A DNA stretch of 64,000 nucleotides, taken from positions 67,866,727 to 67,930,726 of the forward strand of contig NC_087063.1 in the NCBI RefSeq assembly GCF_963678635.1, in the 5' to 3' direction. Within the stretch, counting starts at the first letter, position 1, and each line of letters opens with the position of its first letter. The stretch comes from Symsagittifera roscoffensis. Lineage: Eukaryota; Xenacoelomorpha; Acoela; Convolutidae. Below are positions 23,361-37,200 of the stretch, one piece after another. The notes below the pieces were generated by a model. It was not told the origin of the DNA and ran no database searches. It saw only the letters and a program-made list of their open reading frames with translations. A program made the translations under genes and the position numbers.

Positions 23361-24121
23361 GAAACTTAAAAACCATGGCCACCAGACAGTTCGAAATCAG
23401 TCAATGAGTTTGAAAATCAATGATTTCAACTGATACGGAAAAAAAACATCCAAAAATATTCAATCTAACACATTTAGAGAAGACTGGATCAATAGCGTAG
23501 TTTTGTTCCTCTCTACAAAAAAAAAACAATTTGAATGTAATACACAGGTGAAGCGCAGCTTCGCACCATTAGCTATTCCACACAAACAGACAAACATAGC
23601 CTTGTAAGCTAGTGTAAAAAAACTAGCAATCTAAAAACAGTTTCCATTTATTTGGCTCGAAAATGTTCAACTTGTGGAAAAATGTCAGTTTGAGGAAACT
23701 CTATTTTCAGCATTAAATAAAGCAATGAAGCCAACGATAGCTGAATACACGCCACTTGAACTGAAAACAATAGTCATCAACCTTTCAAACCCCTTGAGCA
23801 ACACAACAATAACCAAACCTCAATTTCCCCTCAAAAACGATTAATTTCCGAAAAAATAAAAAATCAGGTTTGGTAAAATGTCGAAATATTTTTGTTTCAA
23901 AGTGGCTTTCATACTTTTCACTGAAATTTGAAAAACTATTTATTGATCAAATTTTGTCAAAAAAATGGATGTCGGCCAAATGTTTAAGTTGCCTAACAGA
24001 TCGTTTTTGGACACAGAGGCAAAGCTGCGCCTCGCAAAAGCTAACGAGAACACAACAAAAAATCAGTTTTATAAAACAAAATCAGAAAAAATAGAAGTAA
24101 GCGTCGAATTAGTATAACTTC

Positions 24122-24193
24122 GCCTGGTATCGGATTTGAACCTGCGACCTCGAGATTTGGATTGTCACGCACTGCCCTCTCGGCCACGGACGC
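24122..24193 (-). pseudogene. tRNA-like relic (Ser/Leu type), or tRNA-derived SINE head
   Basis: The minus strand contains TGGCCGAGAGG, a good A box, followed about 45 nt later by GGTTCAAATCC, a good B box. That is the spacing of a long-variable-arm (class II) tRNA. The T-arm stem (GCAGG against CCGAT) and the acceptor stem do not pair, so it is not a functional tRNA gene as it stands. Confidence 0.45.
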
Positions 24194-24446
24194 ATAACAA
24201 TTAGGAAACACTAGTGACAAGAAAGCAGCAACATATGCTAATAAGTTGCCAATGCAAAGCGGCAAAATTCGCATCACATACAAATAGACACTTTTGCATG
24301 TAATAATTTGGAATATAACAAACTGAAGGTATCCACACTAAATTTGCACTTTATAAATTAGAAATCATAAAGCCACCTTATGTATAAATTTTTCATTTCG
24401 AAAATTGCGAGATATAGAGTTAGAAAATTTCTGAAATGGAGTTTTT

Positions 24447-24641
24447 GGCTTTTTTTCCAATTTCTACCCAAATTTGAATTTCAGCTTTAAAAATCTAATT
24501 TAATATTGTCTTGACGTTATAAAAATTTGCTTGGTGAACAAATTAATTTTCATTCTTTGTATCGTAACATCATGCATTTAAGCACAATACAAAATTATGG
24601 AAACGGATATGTTGAAATGAAGGGTAAAGTGGAAAAGAGCT
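24447..24641. mobile_element. Diverged copy of the GGCTC-terminus MITE family
   Basis: The left end GGCTTTTTTTCCAATTTC and right end AAGTGGAAAAGAGC are inverted. The interior is collinear with 16360-16574 (shared TTGGTGAACAAAT and CGTAACATCATGCATTTA-like segments). Target duplication not preserved. Confidence 0.55.
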
Positions 24642-25227
24642 GAAGTTCTATTATTGTTATGTTGTTTGAATCACATAGCTTTTTTCGGTTCTTATGATTA
24701 ATTAGACATGTGTAAAATGTGTTAACTTTCTACTTACCGAATGTCAAAGGATATACTATCAAAAGGCCGTAAAGGTGCCACCAAAGTGGCACCAATATTT
24801 GACTTAGGTTGGAAAAAATAGTCGTAATATTGCAACACTTCGCTAACTTAAGTTGGCTAGTCGAAATACATATTCTTCTCCCAAACTTAAAAACATACCT
24901 TCGCAAAATTTTACATTTGAAAAAAATCTATGTAAAATAGTACCATAGAGTGAAACTTTAGGTAATTCATGATTCGGGTCGATAAAAATGTAAAATGTCC
25001 ATAAAATTAGGCTTAGATTCTCAGACTGAAAAACATTCTGATCAAAACATTTCTGTATTAGGGCGACACCGCAAAACATTCAGGTGATATGGTACTCTAT
25101 TAATGCACTTGAATAAATCTGCAATTTGCGCGTACAAACTAAAGCACTGGGAATTTCGTTTAACTAACTGAAGCACCTAATTATTCAGTGTAAAAAATGA
25201 AAGATAAAAGCAGTTGTATGATTTTCA

Positions 25228-25233
25228 GTTTAT
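25228..25233 (-). terminator. Poly(A) signal of the Salvador gene
   Basis: The minus strand reads CTAAATAAACTG 32 bp beyond the TGA stop (25265-25267), giving a short 3' UTR. Confidence 0.65.
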
Positions 25234-25264
25234 TTAGTTTCTTGAACAGTCATTGAATGCTCGT

Positions 25265-28200
25265 TCAGTTTTCGTTGAAATCAAGAGATGATAGAGATAC
25301 ATTATCTATACTGCGATGATCACCAGCTGGAATCAATCCCTTGGTTGATCGCTTGATATGATTCAACTGCCTTTTGTGTTTTTCTTTCAGATCGGCCGTC
25401 ATTTTCTTCTGAATCTGCTCTGTTAAGGCCATTCGATACCTCTCATACGATGCACAAACAGCCTGGCATTCCTCGAAGTATTTGCGATCGAGGGAGTCCC
25501 GCATGACCTCGAGATGATTTGACTCAAATACAGAGAAGTCAAGCATTCTGTCCAATTTCTCGTCGGCTTTGTAATATGTCTCCATGAAGAAGTCTGGCTG
25601 CGTTTCCAGCATGACTAGAATATACATTTCATTTCATTATTTCTTATTTAATTTCTGTAATTTCTATGATTGACATTTTGATTGAGAAAAGTGGAGCAAA
25701 CGGTAAACTTGAGCGCGGTTTTTTCCGCCATTTCCACATTTTTTATCCGAAATTGAAAAAAAATGAACATTTTTTCTATTCCACTGCTATTTGCACCCCC
25801 ACCCGAAACAATGATCGCTCAAACAAATAAATGAACATGGCCCACAGAGAATTGAAAAGTTAAATGAATAAGTAAACCGAAAAAAAATGATTGACTTTTA
25901 AAAACACATTGAGATTTCAAAACACTCACCCAATTAGAGAAAACTGGGCCAATCGGTATTTTTTTCTTTCCGCTGGAAAATTAAAATCCAAAATCCCGTG
26001 AGGCGACAATTCTTAACACGCGACAATTTGTAACAGTAGATTGGGCGGGGAAAACTGATTGACGCTCAGTAGTCCTCTCGTGCCGGATGTAAGCGCAGCG
26101 GAGCGAAGTAGAGCAAGCATATTCTACTTGCCAATGCCTTGTTACGAACTGTCGCTTGCTACGAATTGTCGCCCTGCCCTAAAATCCACTTTCGAAACAA
26201 AGTCAATCACGTTTTTGTGACCTTTACACTTTTGCTGTTTGACAGTGGATTTTGAATTCCTTTTAACAAAGGAAATGAACTTAAAAATAAATCAAAAGTC
26301 AAACCGCAAAAAATCTAAACTGAGCGTGATCAAATTTTTAAAGACTTTTTCATGAAAAAAAAAACAAAAAAAAGTAATCAAGACCTTTATAAGAGTATAA
26401 ACTGTCTAAGAGTAATGAACGTAGCGAAGACTCTTATATAGGTCCTGCTGATTTTCTGTTTTTTTTCCAGGAAAGTCTTAAAATATTGATGCACTTAAGT
26501 AAATTGCACTTTTTGAGTTCGATTGAAATTCATCTGCTGAATGTGACGTAAATAGCACTCTGCAAATACGAACGTAGAAGTGGCGCAAAAAAACAAGAAC
26601 TATTTCTAGTTTTGAAAGTGGATTTTTTTAAAGATTTCCCAGCGGAATAAAAACTTTACCTATTGATCCAGTTTTCTCAAGTTGGGTTCATGTTATCAAA
26701 AAAGCGCCCATCATAAATTGTTCTAGAAATTCCAAGAGCTTAAAAGGCATCAAAATTTTTTTGAAAATCGAGAGATTTTTTCAATAAAGTCAGTGTTTTT
26801 TATGTTTACTTGCGTTCATTGCTCTTTTCCAATCTTCGATTGGCTATGTTCATTAAACTAAACCGAAAAAAATATCAGATATGAACCTTGTGGACGTTTT
26901 CCTGACAACAAAACTTTTTTTAAAAGAAAACGAACAAACATCACAAAACAAATCCTTTAGTTTATTAATGCCTCTTAACAGAGCAAACATACATAGCAAT
27001 TGAGACTCGACAGATGGGTGCTGAGGCCTCTTCGGGACAGCTACAGCAGAGGGAGGGTTAGAAGAAGAGAGTGTGGGTGCACCGTCTGGCGAGTCTTCCA
27101 TGGCGTGAAGTCTGGAGGGAGAGACCGAGGGAATCTTTAGAGCCTCAACCATGCGCTTGCTGCTCTCCTCGGCCACTGCAACGTCCAAAGGAAGAGCATT
27201 TGGTAACCTAAGTTAACGATAAGACTCTGCCTCAGAAACTCACTCACAATTAAGGTCAAATATAACCGGTTGAAAAATTCCAGCATAGGCGACAAAAAAA
27301 GATCTCGAGCAGTTATTACGATATTTTAGCATCATTTAAAGAATCAGTTTTTCAGTAAAAGAAAAAACAGGATGAAATATCTAGGCCTAACTGACCTGGT
27401 CAGAGGCCGGGCCGGTGGTACTCTTCGCATGACCTCCTGCTGATGTCTCAACTGGTCCATCTGTCCAGGGTAGCAGGCGATGTAGGAGGATGTACTGGCT
27501 CTGGATCCTGGATTGATCCCCTAATCACAAAAAAAATCCATAACAGACCTTCACAAGGATGGTCGTATTCACTCTGCTCTGCCAATTTGAAAACCAAGCT
27601 CGGTTCCATGCCGATAAAAATTGGTCATAATAACAATTCACAGTCAGATGGAACAATGTTCATAACTACCTCTGGAGCAAAAACTTCGGCATTTGATGAA
27701 CTGAAAGGATGCAGAAGGTAATCATTTGGTGGATCACTTTTGAGGTAGTTCGAAAACAAAGGTTGTGGTGTCTGTTGTTTTATTGCGTGATTGGCGTCTG
27801 ACGCCGGCATAGAGAGTGATGATGTTGGAGACGTGACCTGTTCCTCGGCGATTGGTTTGCGACGGGGAATCGGAGGCGGTGGAGGCATCGTTTTGTTGGC
27901 ATTGCTATCCAAAAGTCCATTGTGTATCACCTCACAGCTGAGACAGGGAGGCAACCATGGGATCCTCCAGTGTGTTGAGCGAGTATTGTGACTACAAGAC
28001 AACAGTAATCAACAAATAAACATTGCAAATACCTCAATAGGGAGAAAGTTATGCACAAAAACTTTGCACAGATATGTACGACTTCGGTTGGAAAAACATG
28101 CACGGATCTTACAACACACGCATTGCTAGTGTATAAAGACAGACTTACAAATACTCTTCAATTGCATCCCAATTTAATTTTCATGCGGGGCAATTAAGTA

Positions 28201-31200
28201 GCTCAGGTACTCACTCGATGAAGTAGGGGATTCCTTCTTCGTTTTCCGAAACTTCCCAACCATTTGGCAACGCTGAAAGACACGAAAACGCCTCAATAAC
28301 AACAAGAAAGTTAGATGATTTGATTGACACAGAAGTGAAGCAAAAATATTTTGAAACAATCGTCCGAGAAACTACGCAAAATAAATTAACAAAGCCGATA
28401 TAAGATAAGCCGAACCCCTCTAACAAAAAAATATTAAAAATCCGAGTTCGTAAATTTGATTTTTTTGCAATTGTTGTAGTGATACAGGATGAAATGGGTA
28501 GTTTGAACAATTAGGTTTCACGCATAACTTCAGTTGTTTCTCTAATAAAAACAAGTAAAAGTGTCATATAACTTTCTTACAAAATCTAAGGCATAGCAGC
28601 TTATGCATAGAGGCTTCCACAACCTCATGTCTTGATTAAACCCTTGATACCAGTTTTTACTGAGAAAAGTCAAAAAGTTTCAAAGAAAAATTGTAGCTGA
28701 CTGCTTATTTCGGGAAAATTCCCACAACTCTTTCATTTGACGCAACCGAAACTCTCGCATTTGGGAGGGTTATCCGAGTGCCATAAATTTTATATAAAAA
28801 ATTGGACGTAAATTTTTATGTACGTGAATTTCTCCCAGCTCATTCCTTCGATTGAATCCAAAATCTCAGATTAGGGAGGGAAATTTTCGAAAGACAACAA
28901 AATTCAAAAAACGGTCAAAAAATCAGTTATGACTTTTCCGAGGACGATAAATTCTTTGGTCGAAAAATTTTGGCGTAGCCGCTAATGCAGAGGACCTTCC
29001 CGCAACCCGTTTCCTTCAATGAATTAAAAATTTCAGATTTGAGGGTGTTATTTTTGAGAAAATTCAAAACGTTTCAAAAAAATACGGTCAAAACAATCAA
29101 ATATTTGACTTTTCCGAGGGCCACATGTTTGTGGAAAATTTTTTTAGCATAGAAGCTAATGCAGGGGAGCATCACTCACCCTGTTTTTCGAATTATTACA
29201 AAACTCCCGCAACCCGTTCTCCTTTGAACCCAAAGTGATTAGGGAGGTTAGTTTTCGAGAAAAGTCGCAATTTGAAAACGGTCAAAAATTCCAAATTTAT
29301 TTGCCGAGTGCCATAACACTTTTTAAAAAAATGATTAAGACGTAGCCACTGGGCGTAGCTTCCATTCGTACCACCTTTTCGCAAATCGAATAATTAGTTT
29401 TTGAGAAAAAACAATATAGATTTTTTTTAAATAGTGAAAAAATTTTCCTAAGCGTCTCAAAAAAATGACATACAAAAACCCAATCACATATTTTCACAAA
29501 ATATGTTTTTTATCAAACAGGAGCCAACTGTTTGAATCATAAATAAAAATCAGCCGACAACCCAACAATTAGACGAAAACCAAAAGTCTGGAAAAAATAA
29601 ATAATGGCAGTAAAATTTTTTAAAAAAATTAATGACTACCTCAAGTGAACTAAGAAGTAGTTTAAATTTCAGCTAATTGAGCATGTCTGAGCAGCAGCTG
29701 AATTTGAGCAGCAAATCCGTAAGAAAAGTTGTTCGCGGGAAAAAGTCTATAGTTGCCGATTGCAAGTCCTTGCTCTCGCAAATGAAACAATGATTTCAGT
29801 TGATAAGGCTGGATGATTTGTCTGAATACCTCTCTTGTTCAATCAAGACGTGAAACATGTATTTTGGATTTTTTTGCTCACGCAGATACTATCATAGATG
29901 AAAAATGGGCTGGAGGGAAAGTTTATGCTGTAAAGCTTTCTCTCATGTTGAAACACAATGTTCGACCATTTAGTAGGTATAAAAATGAAATGATCGGTTA
30001 TTGAAACCGAGTAAAAAATAGGTCATTTGCGGATTGCGTATTAATCATAATAAAGTTGAGGTCATGCCTTTGACGTTCTCCCAAGTGTATTTGTAATACT
30101 CATTAATTGGTCTATACAATTTATTCCATCATTTCAAAAAAAAAATTCAGCCACCCATCGGAAACTTTGTTTAGTATAGAAACTTTGAAACTTCACTCAC
30201 TTGCCGCAATCTGTGTGCAGGCGGCACAAAACGGCATCGCTCTTTCCCCGTCAACATTCTGATTCTCAGCCCCTCCCGGGTGTCTGCCTGCATTAACCTG
30301 CCGCATCAACCTCACCGGCAGACTGCCCTTCCTCGCGACGAACTTCGGTGATCCCGGCAGACTGGACGTCTCGACTGATAACTCGCGGAGTCCTATGAAA
30401 CGAGAAGTAGCTCAAGATTGACTGATATAGATGATTGGTGATATTAATTGGCTGATTGTCGTATTTGTTACGCTGTTGATATTGCGTTTTCTTGTAACGG
30501 AGTCCTGCGAATGCTTTCAACGTAGTTTTGAGACCGCAGGCCCAGTATTAAGTTATACAGCAGAAATCAATGTTGCCACGTGCGAAACATTGCGGTTATA
30601 CATACATACCTATTTAAGTTGAGCTTTCGTAAATTCCTATAAAAGGATAGAATATAGAAAGTCTTCTTAAAACAAAATTTAGGCTACAGAGGTGATTTCT
30701 TTTTAGAAGCCCATGGCTCTAAGCGATAAAAACCACATTTGTTTTCGCAGATCTAACCTGTAGTTGCAGGAAATGGCTTCGGCACTTCTGGAGTAGCTCT
30801 GCGACTCAACTTCGGTGACTCATTAAAATGTGATGACGTCATGTCTATGTAGTTTTGGTTCACCAGAGGGCGTCTGCGGGACGGTGCAGTGTTCGCACGA
30901 GGTCTAAAAAAGTCGTTAGAGCAAAGATAAATACCGAGGCAACATAAGATTATTTTGGAAATTTTTTTTTGACAATCATTAACTAATTAACACAGTCCGA
31001 AACTAAAGAATCTATGAGTAAAATTGAAAGAACCTCTGCCAATCGAAAGAAAACCAAACAAAGTATATCAGAAACATTCCTTAAAGGAAAACTGGTTTTG
31101 CCTTTGATGCATATGGTCGACAGCAATTTGCGCGACAGATGATTTATCGGAAGAGTGGATTTTTTTAAATTGCAAGTTCAATCCTTTGGATTAAGACTAT

Positions 31201-34200
31201 CCAGAAATTCAACAAGTATTGCCGGTTGCTGTGCAAGTACCACAGCATGTTCCTACCATATTCTTAAAAAAACTACAAATTTTATTTTTCAAATTAGTGA
31301 CGTTTTATGTACGTGGTGTGATAAAATGTAAACACAAGCCTATACCTAAGGCGTATTTGACAGACACAGTAATATAGGCAAAATGGACAACAGATTTTGT
31401 CAAAAAAAACAATAAAACAACAAAACCAACGTTTTATTTCACAAGATGGTGCTAAAAACACTTCGAAAACTAATTTCACTGGATTTTAACAAATTTTCAG
31501 GGCTTGAATAAAAGTTTCAAGGTTTAGCCTTCTAGTTAAGTCTGTTCGCTCGCTTTACTCGCTCGAAATTCAACTAAAATGCAAACCTGTTTTTATCAAC
31601 ACTGGGGACAATTTTTGAAAATTTTTTAATGCCGTTTGAATCATAACTGAAAGGGCTTTACTCTGATATGACACAGAATCCATTCCGATGATTTTTTGTG
31701 GTACCTAATTTGCCTGCAAAAAAAACTAAGAAAACACTATTTTCAATGATCGGAACAAAAGATGACGGCTTATCAAAAGAGTAACTCGATACTCCTGAAT
31801 TTGATTTTCAGAAAACTTTTAAACTGTAACGGTGAAGATTTGCTAGTACAAATACTACTCGTGTTCCTGTCCCTCCTGAAAAACAGAGAAACTATGGTGC
31901 AGTGTGGACTGTTTCCGGCCGATTTTAGAAACCTCATAAAAAGCTGATATGATGTCAATTTTTAGGTGAATGACAAGGAAACGGGTCTGTCCAGACAGTG
32001 TACTTGATGGAGGGCCACTGTCTAGATCAGACCTTTCTCGCAACCTCTTTATCCGCCCAATTTTTACATTATAGCAAAACCCTGTATAAAACCACTGTAT
32101 AAATAATATATTCCGAAGTTCACTCAGCATCGAAAAAATTGCCAGAAAAGCTTGCTACTCAGAATCAAATGTAGACAAAAACGTACTTTTCCTCACAACG
32201 GTGAACAATTTTTCATTTAAAATTATGAACGGTTTCTTAAAAAGTTTTCAAGGAGGTGCTTTCACTTCGTTTAAGTTTTTGCTATGATAATTTTGCGCTC
32301 AGAATATTCTGTGCTACTTCTATAGCAACCGGTTAGGACAAAGCTAACATCCTCCCCCTCCAAATGCGTTTAGGGGGGAGGATGTTAACTTGGTTCTGAG
32401 TTCGATTTTTCAGCCAATCAAAATCGAGCATTTTACACGCATCGCTTAGCAAAAACTCAATTTAAATTGAACACTGGGTGGAGGCTTTTTATTTCGTCTA
32501 TTTGGGGGGGGGGGGGGAGAGGGGTTTTAACCTCATCCACCGGCTATCTTGTTTTGCTAATTTTATTTAGATGATGAATGATGTTTCAACAAGTCGAAAA
32601 TAGTAGCAAATATGAGTAAGCTTTTTTTATTTTCAGGAAGCCAACAGTGATAGGTAAACCAGTTGCGAAATCCAAACTTGAAAACCATCACTCTAAAAGT
32701 GAAACGAAGACAGACAAGTTATAAACTAGAATATTCACAATTCAGACTCACTTTAGACGGGTGAAACCAGATAATTGTGGAGAGCTGAAATTGTCGTCAA
32801 GCAATAACTCTACAGACAAATTTAATTTAAGATCACCGTACTGAAAATAAAGCTCCAGAAACACTATTGCCACAGACTGTGAAAAAGCAGTATGTGAAAA
32901 GTATTTCCAGATACGATGTCAGTCAAACAATGGCTTTAAAATGGTTAACATGTGTGCATACTATAGTATTGAAGCGAACAAAAAACAAATAGTAGACATG
33001 CAAGCACTATTTCTTTCTGAATCCCAACTGTTGCTATTTTTGAGGAGCGACTCGGCATAACTTTCTATGGATAAAACAAGTTGAAGCGTTCGTTTCTTGT
33101 TAGTTCAAGTGTATATTTTACCTCATGAATGAGCTGGCATTCTCGTAGTCTTCCTCAGCGTGCGTGTACCCGTAATTCACAAATCCAATTGACTGTTGAT
33201 TCTGAAGTTGCTGTTGTGTTGGCAAAGAAGCAATGAACGATGAGGAGGTATGGTGATTACTGTTACTGAGATGACTAATTCTAGTCTGGGAAAAGAGATG
33301 TTGTTGATTGCCGAAAGGATTTTTTAGCTGATCTGGACCAGAACTATAATTCAAATTCAGAGAAACCACAAATTATGAACACAGAGGCGAAGCTGAGCTT
33401 CGCACCACTTGCGATACAAAAAATGAGAAATATCAAATCAATGTGTCTGGATCGAAGTGAAAAACTTGAATGAATTCTGTTTAAAAAAATCGTAGGCTTG
33501 AAAAATCAAGAAAAATTTCATTGCAATAATTTAAAAAAAATCAATTGAGTAGAACATAAAAAGGATTCGGGCGACACAAAATCCATTTATGCCCTTCTCA
33601 TAACCAAAATAAATGGAAAGGATAACAAAATGTTGGTAAAAAGACCGAAATTTAAAAGTTCTTGAATATACTCAAAAACTTTGCTTTGACTTTTCCCCTA
33701 CATTTCCTACAGGCACATTTGAGTTTAATAAAAAGACCTGTCCGTTATTAGCTATAAACTTAAAACAAAACGAAAAAATACGACAAAACGAAAATTTCAA
33801 AGAAACTCAAAAAAAAACAATTTTCACGAAAAAAAACATGCAAAACATCTGAAAAACCTTATAAAAATAACCCAAGTACACCAAACTTATCGAATATCAA
33901 GTTCATGCGCAACGTTAAGAGAGCTGGATCACAAGAAAAATGAGTTCCGATGTACGGTTGCCTCTCAGTGACAGTACCCACGCCATGTACATGCTGCATG
34001 ACCCGAAAACCGTACAACCTCTGCCGCAAATGTCATCAAACGCAGCATCAACTCGTGTTTTTATAGTAGGAACGGATAAAGCTAGTCACCTCGTTCCCCC
34101 ACAACCCATCTGGCACAATAAACGAGATCCTGCTAATCAGATCCGGCATAAAAAGTTCCCCTGGGCCTGCAATCTACACCTGCCCAACCTGTTATTTAAG

Positions 34201-37200
34201 AATAACGAGAGCACACAGAAGTGTTTGGTGCCACCTACGGGCGGGTTCACCAATCGTGCGCATCACTTCGTAAATCCTCGTGGTCCGAAGATTAACTGAC
34301 TAAAACGCCCCAACAAAAAACAACTAGAACGCCCCAACCAAGAACCCTCATAAAACCCCTTTCAAGCAGCCAAACAACAAAGAAGCAAACTTCAAAATGT
34401 TAAAAATAAACGCCAATGGCCTGCGCCTGAAGTTAGAAAAAAAGAGTTATAACATTATAAATATGTCTTTAAATTCATCAATCATACCGCAGAACTGGAA
34501 ACTTGGAGAAATAATTCCACCTTAAAACGGGAAAAACAGAGGCGACAAAAAATTACAGGCCGATTGCACTCCTGTCTCCAGTTGCAAAGCTGAAAGAATT
34601 TTACTAAATGAGTTTTAAAACCTCAAACGTGCCGACCATCAACATGGCTTTAGGAAAAAATAGATCCACGAACACTGCACTTAACTGCATGGTTACTGAC
34701 ATTAAAAATGGTCTTAACCAACCGAGACCGCCCCACAGAACGCTGTTGATCGCTCTTGATCTTACCGCAGCTTTCGACAGAGTTGATCAAGGTATCTTGC
34801 TGCAAGACATCTTTCTATTTTATCCAACAATACTAAAAGATGGATCACACCATATTTACAAGGACGCGCTACTTTTGTAGAAGTTAGATACAAAACCGAA
34901 AAAGCGACGAATGAAACAACGGATTCCTCAAGTATGAGTATTATCGCCTGTCCTGTTTAATATATACATGTCCTCTATGCCTCTCCCATCATCAAACAAC
35001 AAAAAAATACCACATATGCTGATAACATCGCCATTACTACTACAGGTCCTGATATCTCAAAACTAGATACAACCGTCCAACCATGTTTAAAAGAACTCTA
35101 GAACTGGATGGAAAGTCGAAATCCTTAACTTTTAGCCGACAAAACCACACCAACTGTCCTCACAAATTGGACCAAACACAAAACTGATGTCGGCATGAAG
35201 GAGAACTTGTTACCAACAGGCAAAAACCCGAAACCCTAGCAACTTTTGATAATCTTTGGTCTTTTAAATACCACATTAGCAACATCATGAACAAACTAAA
35301 AACGAGGAACAACTTACTGGAAAAACTTTCTGGTACTAACTGTGGCTACAGTATAGAAATACTTTGTGTTACTTATAAAGCTGTTGAACGTAGTGTTCTC
35401 AATTATGGTGCACAGGAAGAAAGTCGCCTTCCTCTTCGTACCAGATACCTTCTTGCTCAACTGTGCTGCGGATATAACGCTCATCTCAACAGCTACTTAT
35501 CGAGAATCGATGAAGACAACAATAACTGTTTTTATAGTCCTTGTGACGTACCTTTCCTTCTTAACTGTCCGGCCATGCCAATAACACTAAAAATAGACGA
35601 CCTGTGGAACCAACCTGTCGAAGTCGCAGACTGGCTTCAATTATAAAATCTGGAGAGGGGTTTTGTAGGTTCCTCAGAAACCAACTAACATTAGGAATTT
35701 TTCTCGGTTCTCCGCGTTAAAAAAAACTGCCCGCCAGAACCAGGCACGGGATTTCGCTCGGTTCTCTTAAACAAAACTGTTCCCCTAGAACGGAAGTTTA
35801 CACAGGACTGGAATAGGGGACTTTCCCGCTCTAAGCAAACCCTGGGATTGCCACAATCACTGTTTGAAAGACGAGACGACGCGGCAAATCATTCTCCACA
35901 ACTACGATTGTAGCGTACTGAAAATAATCGAAAAAGCGAGTTGGGGCTGCAGATGAATCGATGCTTTTAGGAGCTACTAACAACAACACAACAATTAATC
36001 ATAAAAAAAGACCAATTAAAGGAACAAAAAAATCGTATATTCATTCTTTTTCCAAAAATTCAGCCAGAAAGAACCACACAAAACTTGCCACATATATTTG
36101 TGGACAAACAGTCAATTCAAAATTGCAAAAAAAAAACATTCTGGAAAACTTGAACAACGGATCTTTTTTCCAAAAAAATTTGACACATTAAAACAATAGA
36201 CTATGCCATCAACTTGAATCGATTTCAAATGAAATGGCTCAATCCTAAAAGACAATCAACAGATAATAAAAGAAATTAATTTCACGCACTTTTCGACCAA
36301 AAAAAATCAGAGCAATCAATGGATCCGAAAAAAATGTAAATGCTTGTAAAAAAATTTTTTATTTTATTTTTTCTCTAAGAAATTTTTGGAGTGGGCAAAA
36401 ACTAAGAAAACATGCATTCAAATTACCCTTTGGAAAATCAAGAAAAAATTACTGAAAAAATCGACAAAACAAATACAGAAATAACCTGACCCGGCGAGTA
36501 AACCGACAAAAATTGGGACAAAATCAACAAAGCCGATTTAAAATCAATTTTCAGCTGTGGACCCAGTATCACTTCATTAGCTCTAGAGCAGCCGTTAAAC
36601 GCACAACTTGATTAAGAACCAAAAACTGACAAAAAAAATTTTTTCAATTTTTTTTTAACCATGTTTCATGTTTAATTTCACAGGGCTCAAATTCGATTTG
36701 GAATTTTCAAAAATTTCTCGTAAGACTTCAATAGTTACATTAAACGGCAAAAATTAATAGAATAAAAACATAAGGAAAAAAGTGACAGAATTAAAGCCGA
36801 CCGAACTCAATCAAAAACTCGAATCCTAAATATTGATTTACAACTCTTTACGTAAACGGCAGATATTTCGCCAATTCAGTAACCATGCTATTAATCAGCA
36901 ATTCAACGGTACAATATATGTAGCGGGTATCAAATATACTGATTATCATTTGAGCATTCAGTGCCTTAAGTTATTTAGGGGGAAAAAGTCTAGTACCCGA
37001 TTATCGCAAGGGTAATAAATCGATTAAGTTAATAATTTCAACTAAATTCAGCTAAGAGCACTCAAATAATTGACACTTTCATGTGCTCGGGGAAAAATAT
37101 GATCGTTGAGCAAATGAAGCAATTAAAATGTGTTACGGCTTTCAAGAAGCAAGGAAAAGTTTTATACCTGTTCTTGGAATGCTTAGCTGGAGATGACGGC

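Larger units (their letters stand above)
23361..25227. other. Intergenic DNA downstream of the Salvador gene
   Basis: Apart from the tRNA-like relic and the MITE at 24447, I see no gene. A short palindromic motif, GAAGCGCAGCTTCGCACCA, lies near 23553. Related motifs appear near 24016, 22506 and 33383. Confidence 0.35.

Noticed and set aside
24122-24193. Functional tRNA gene
   Set aside because: Acceptor and T stems do not pair.
27443-27721. 92-aa plus-strand ORF within the Salvador region
   Set aside because: It overlaps two phase-consistent minus-strand exons and has no splice or motif support.
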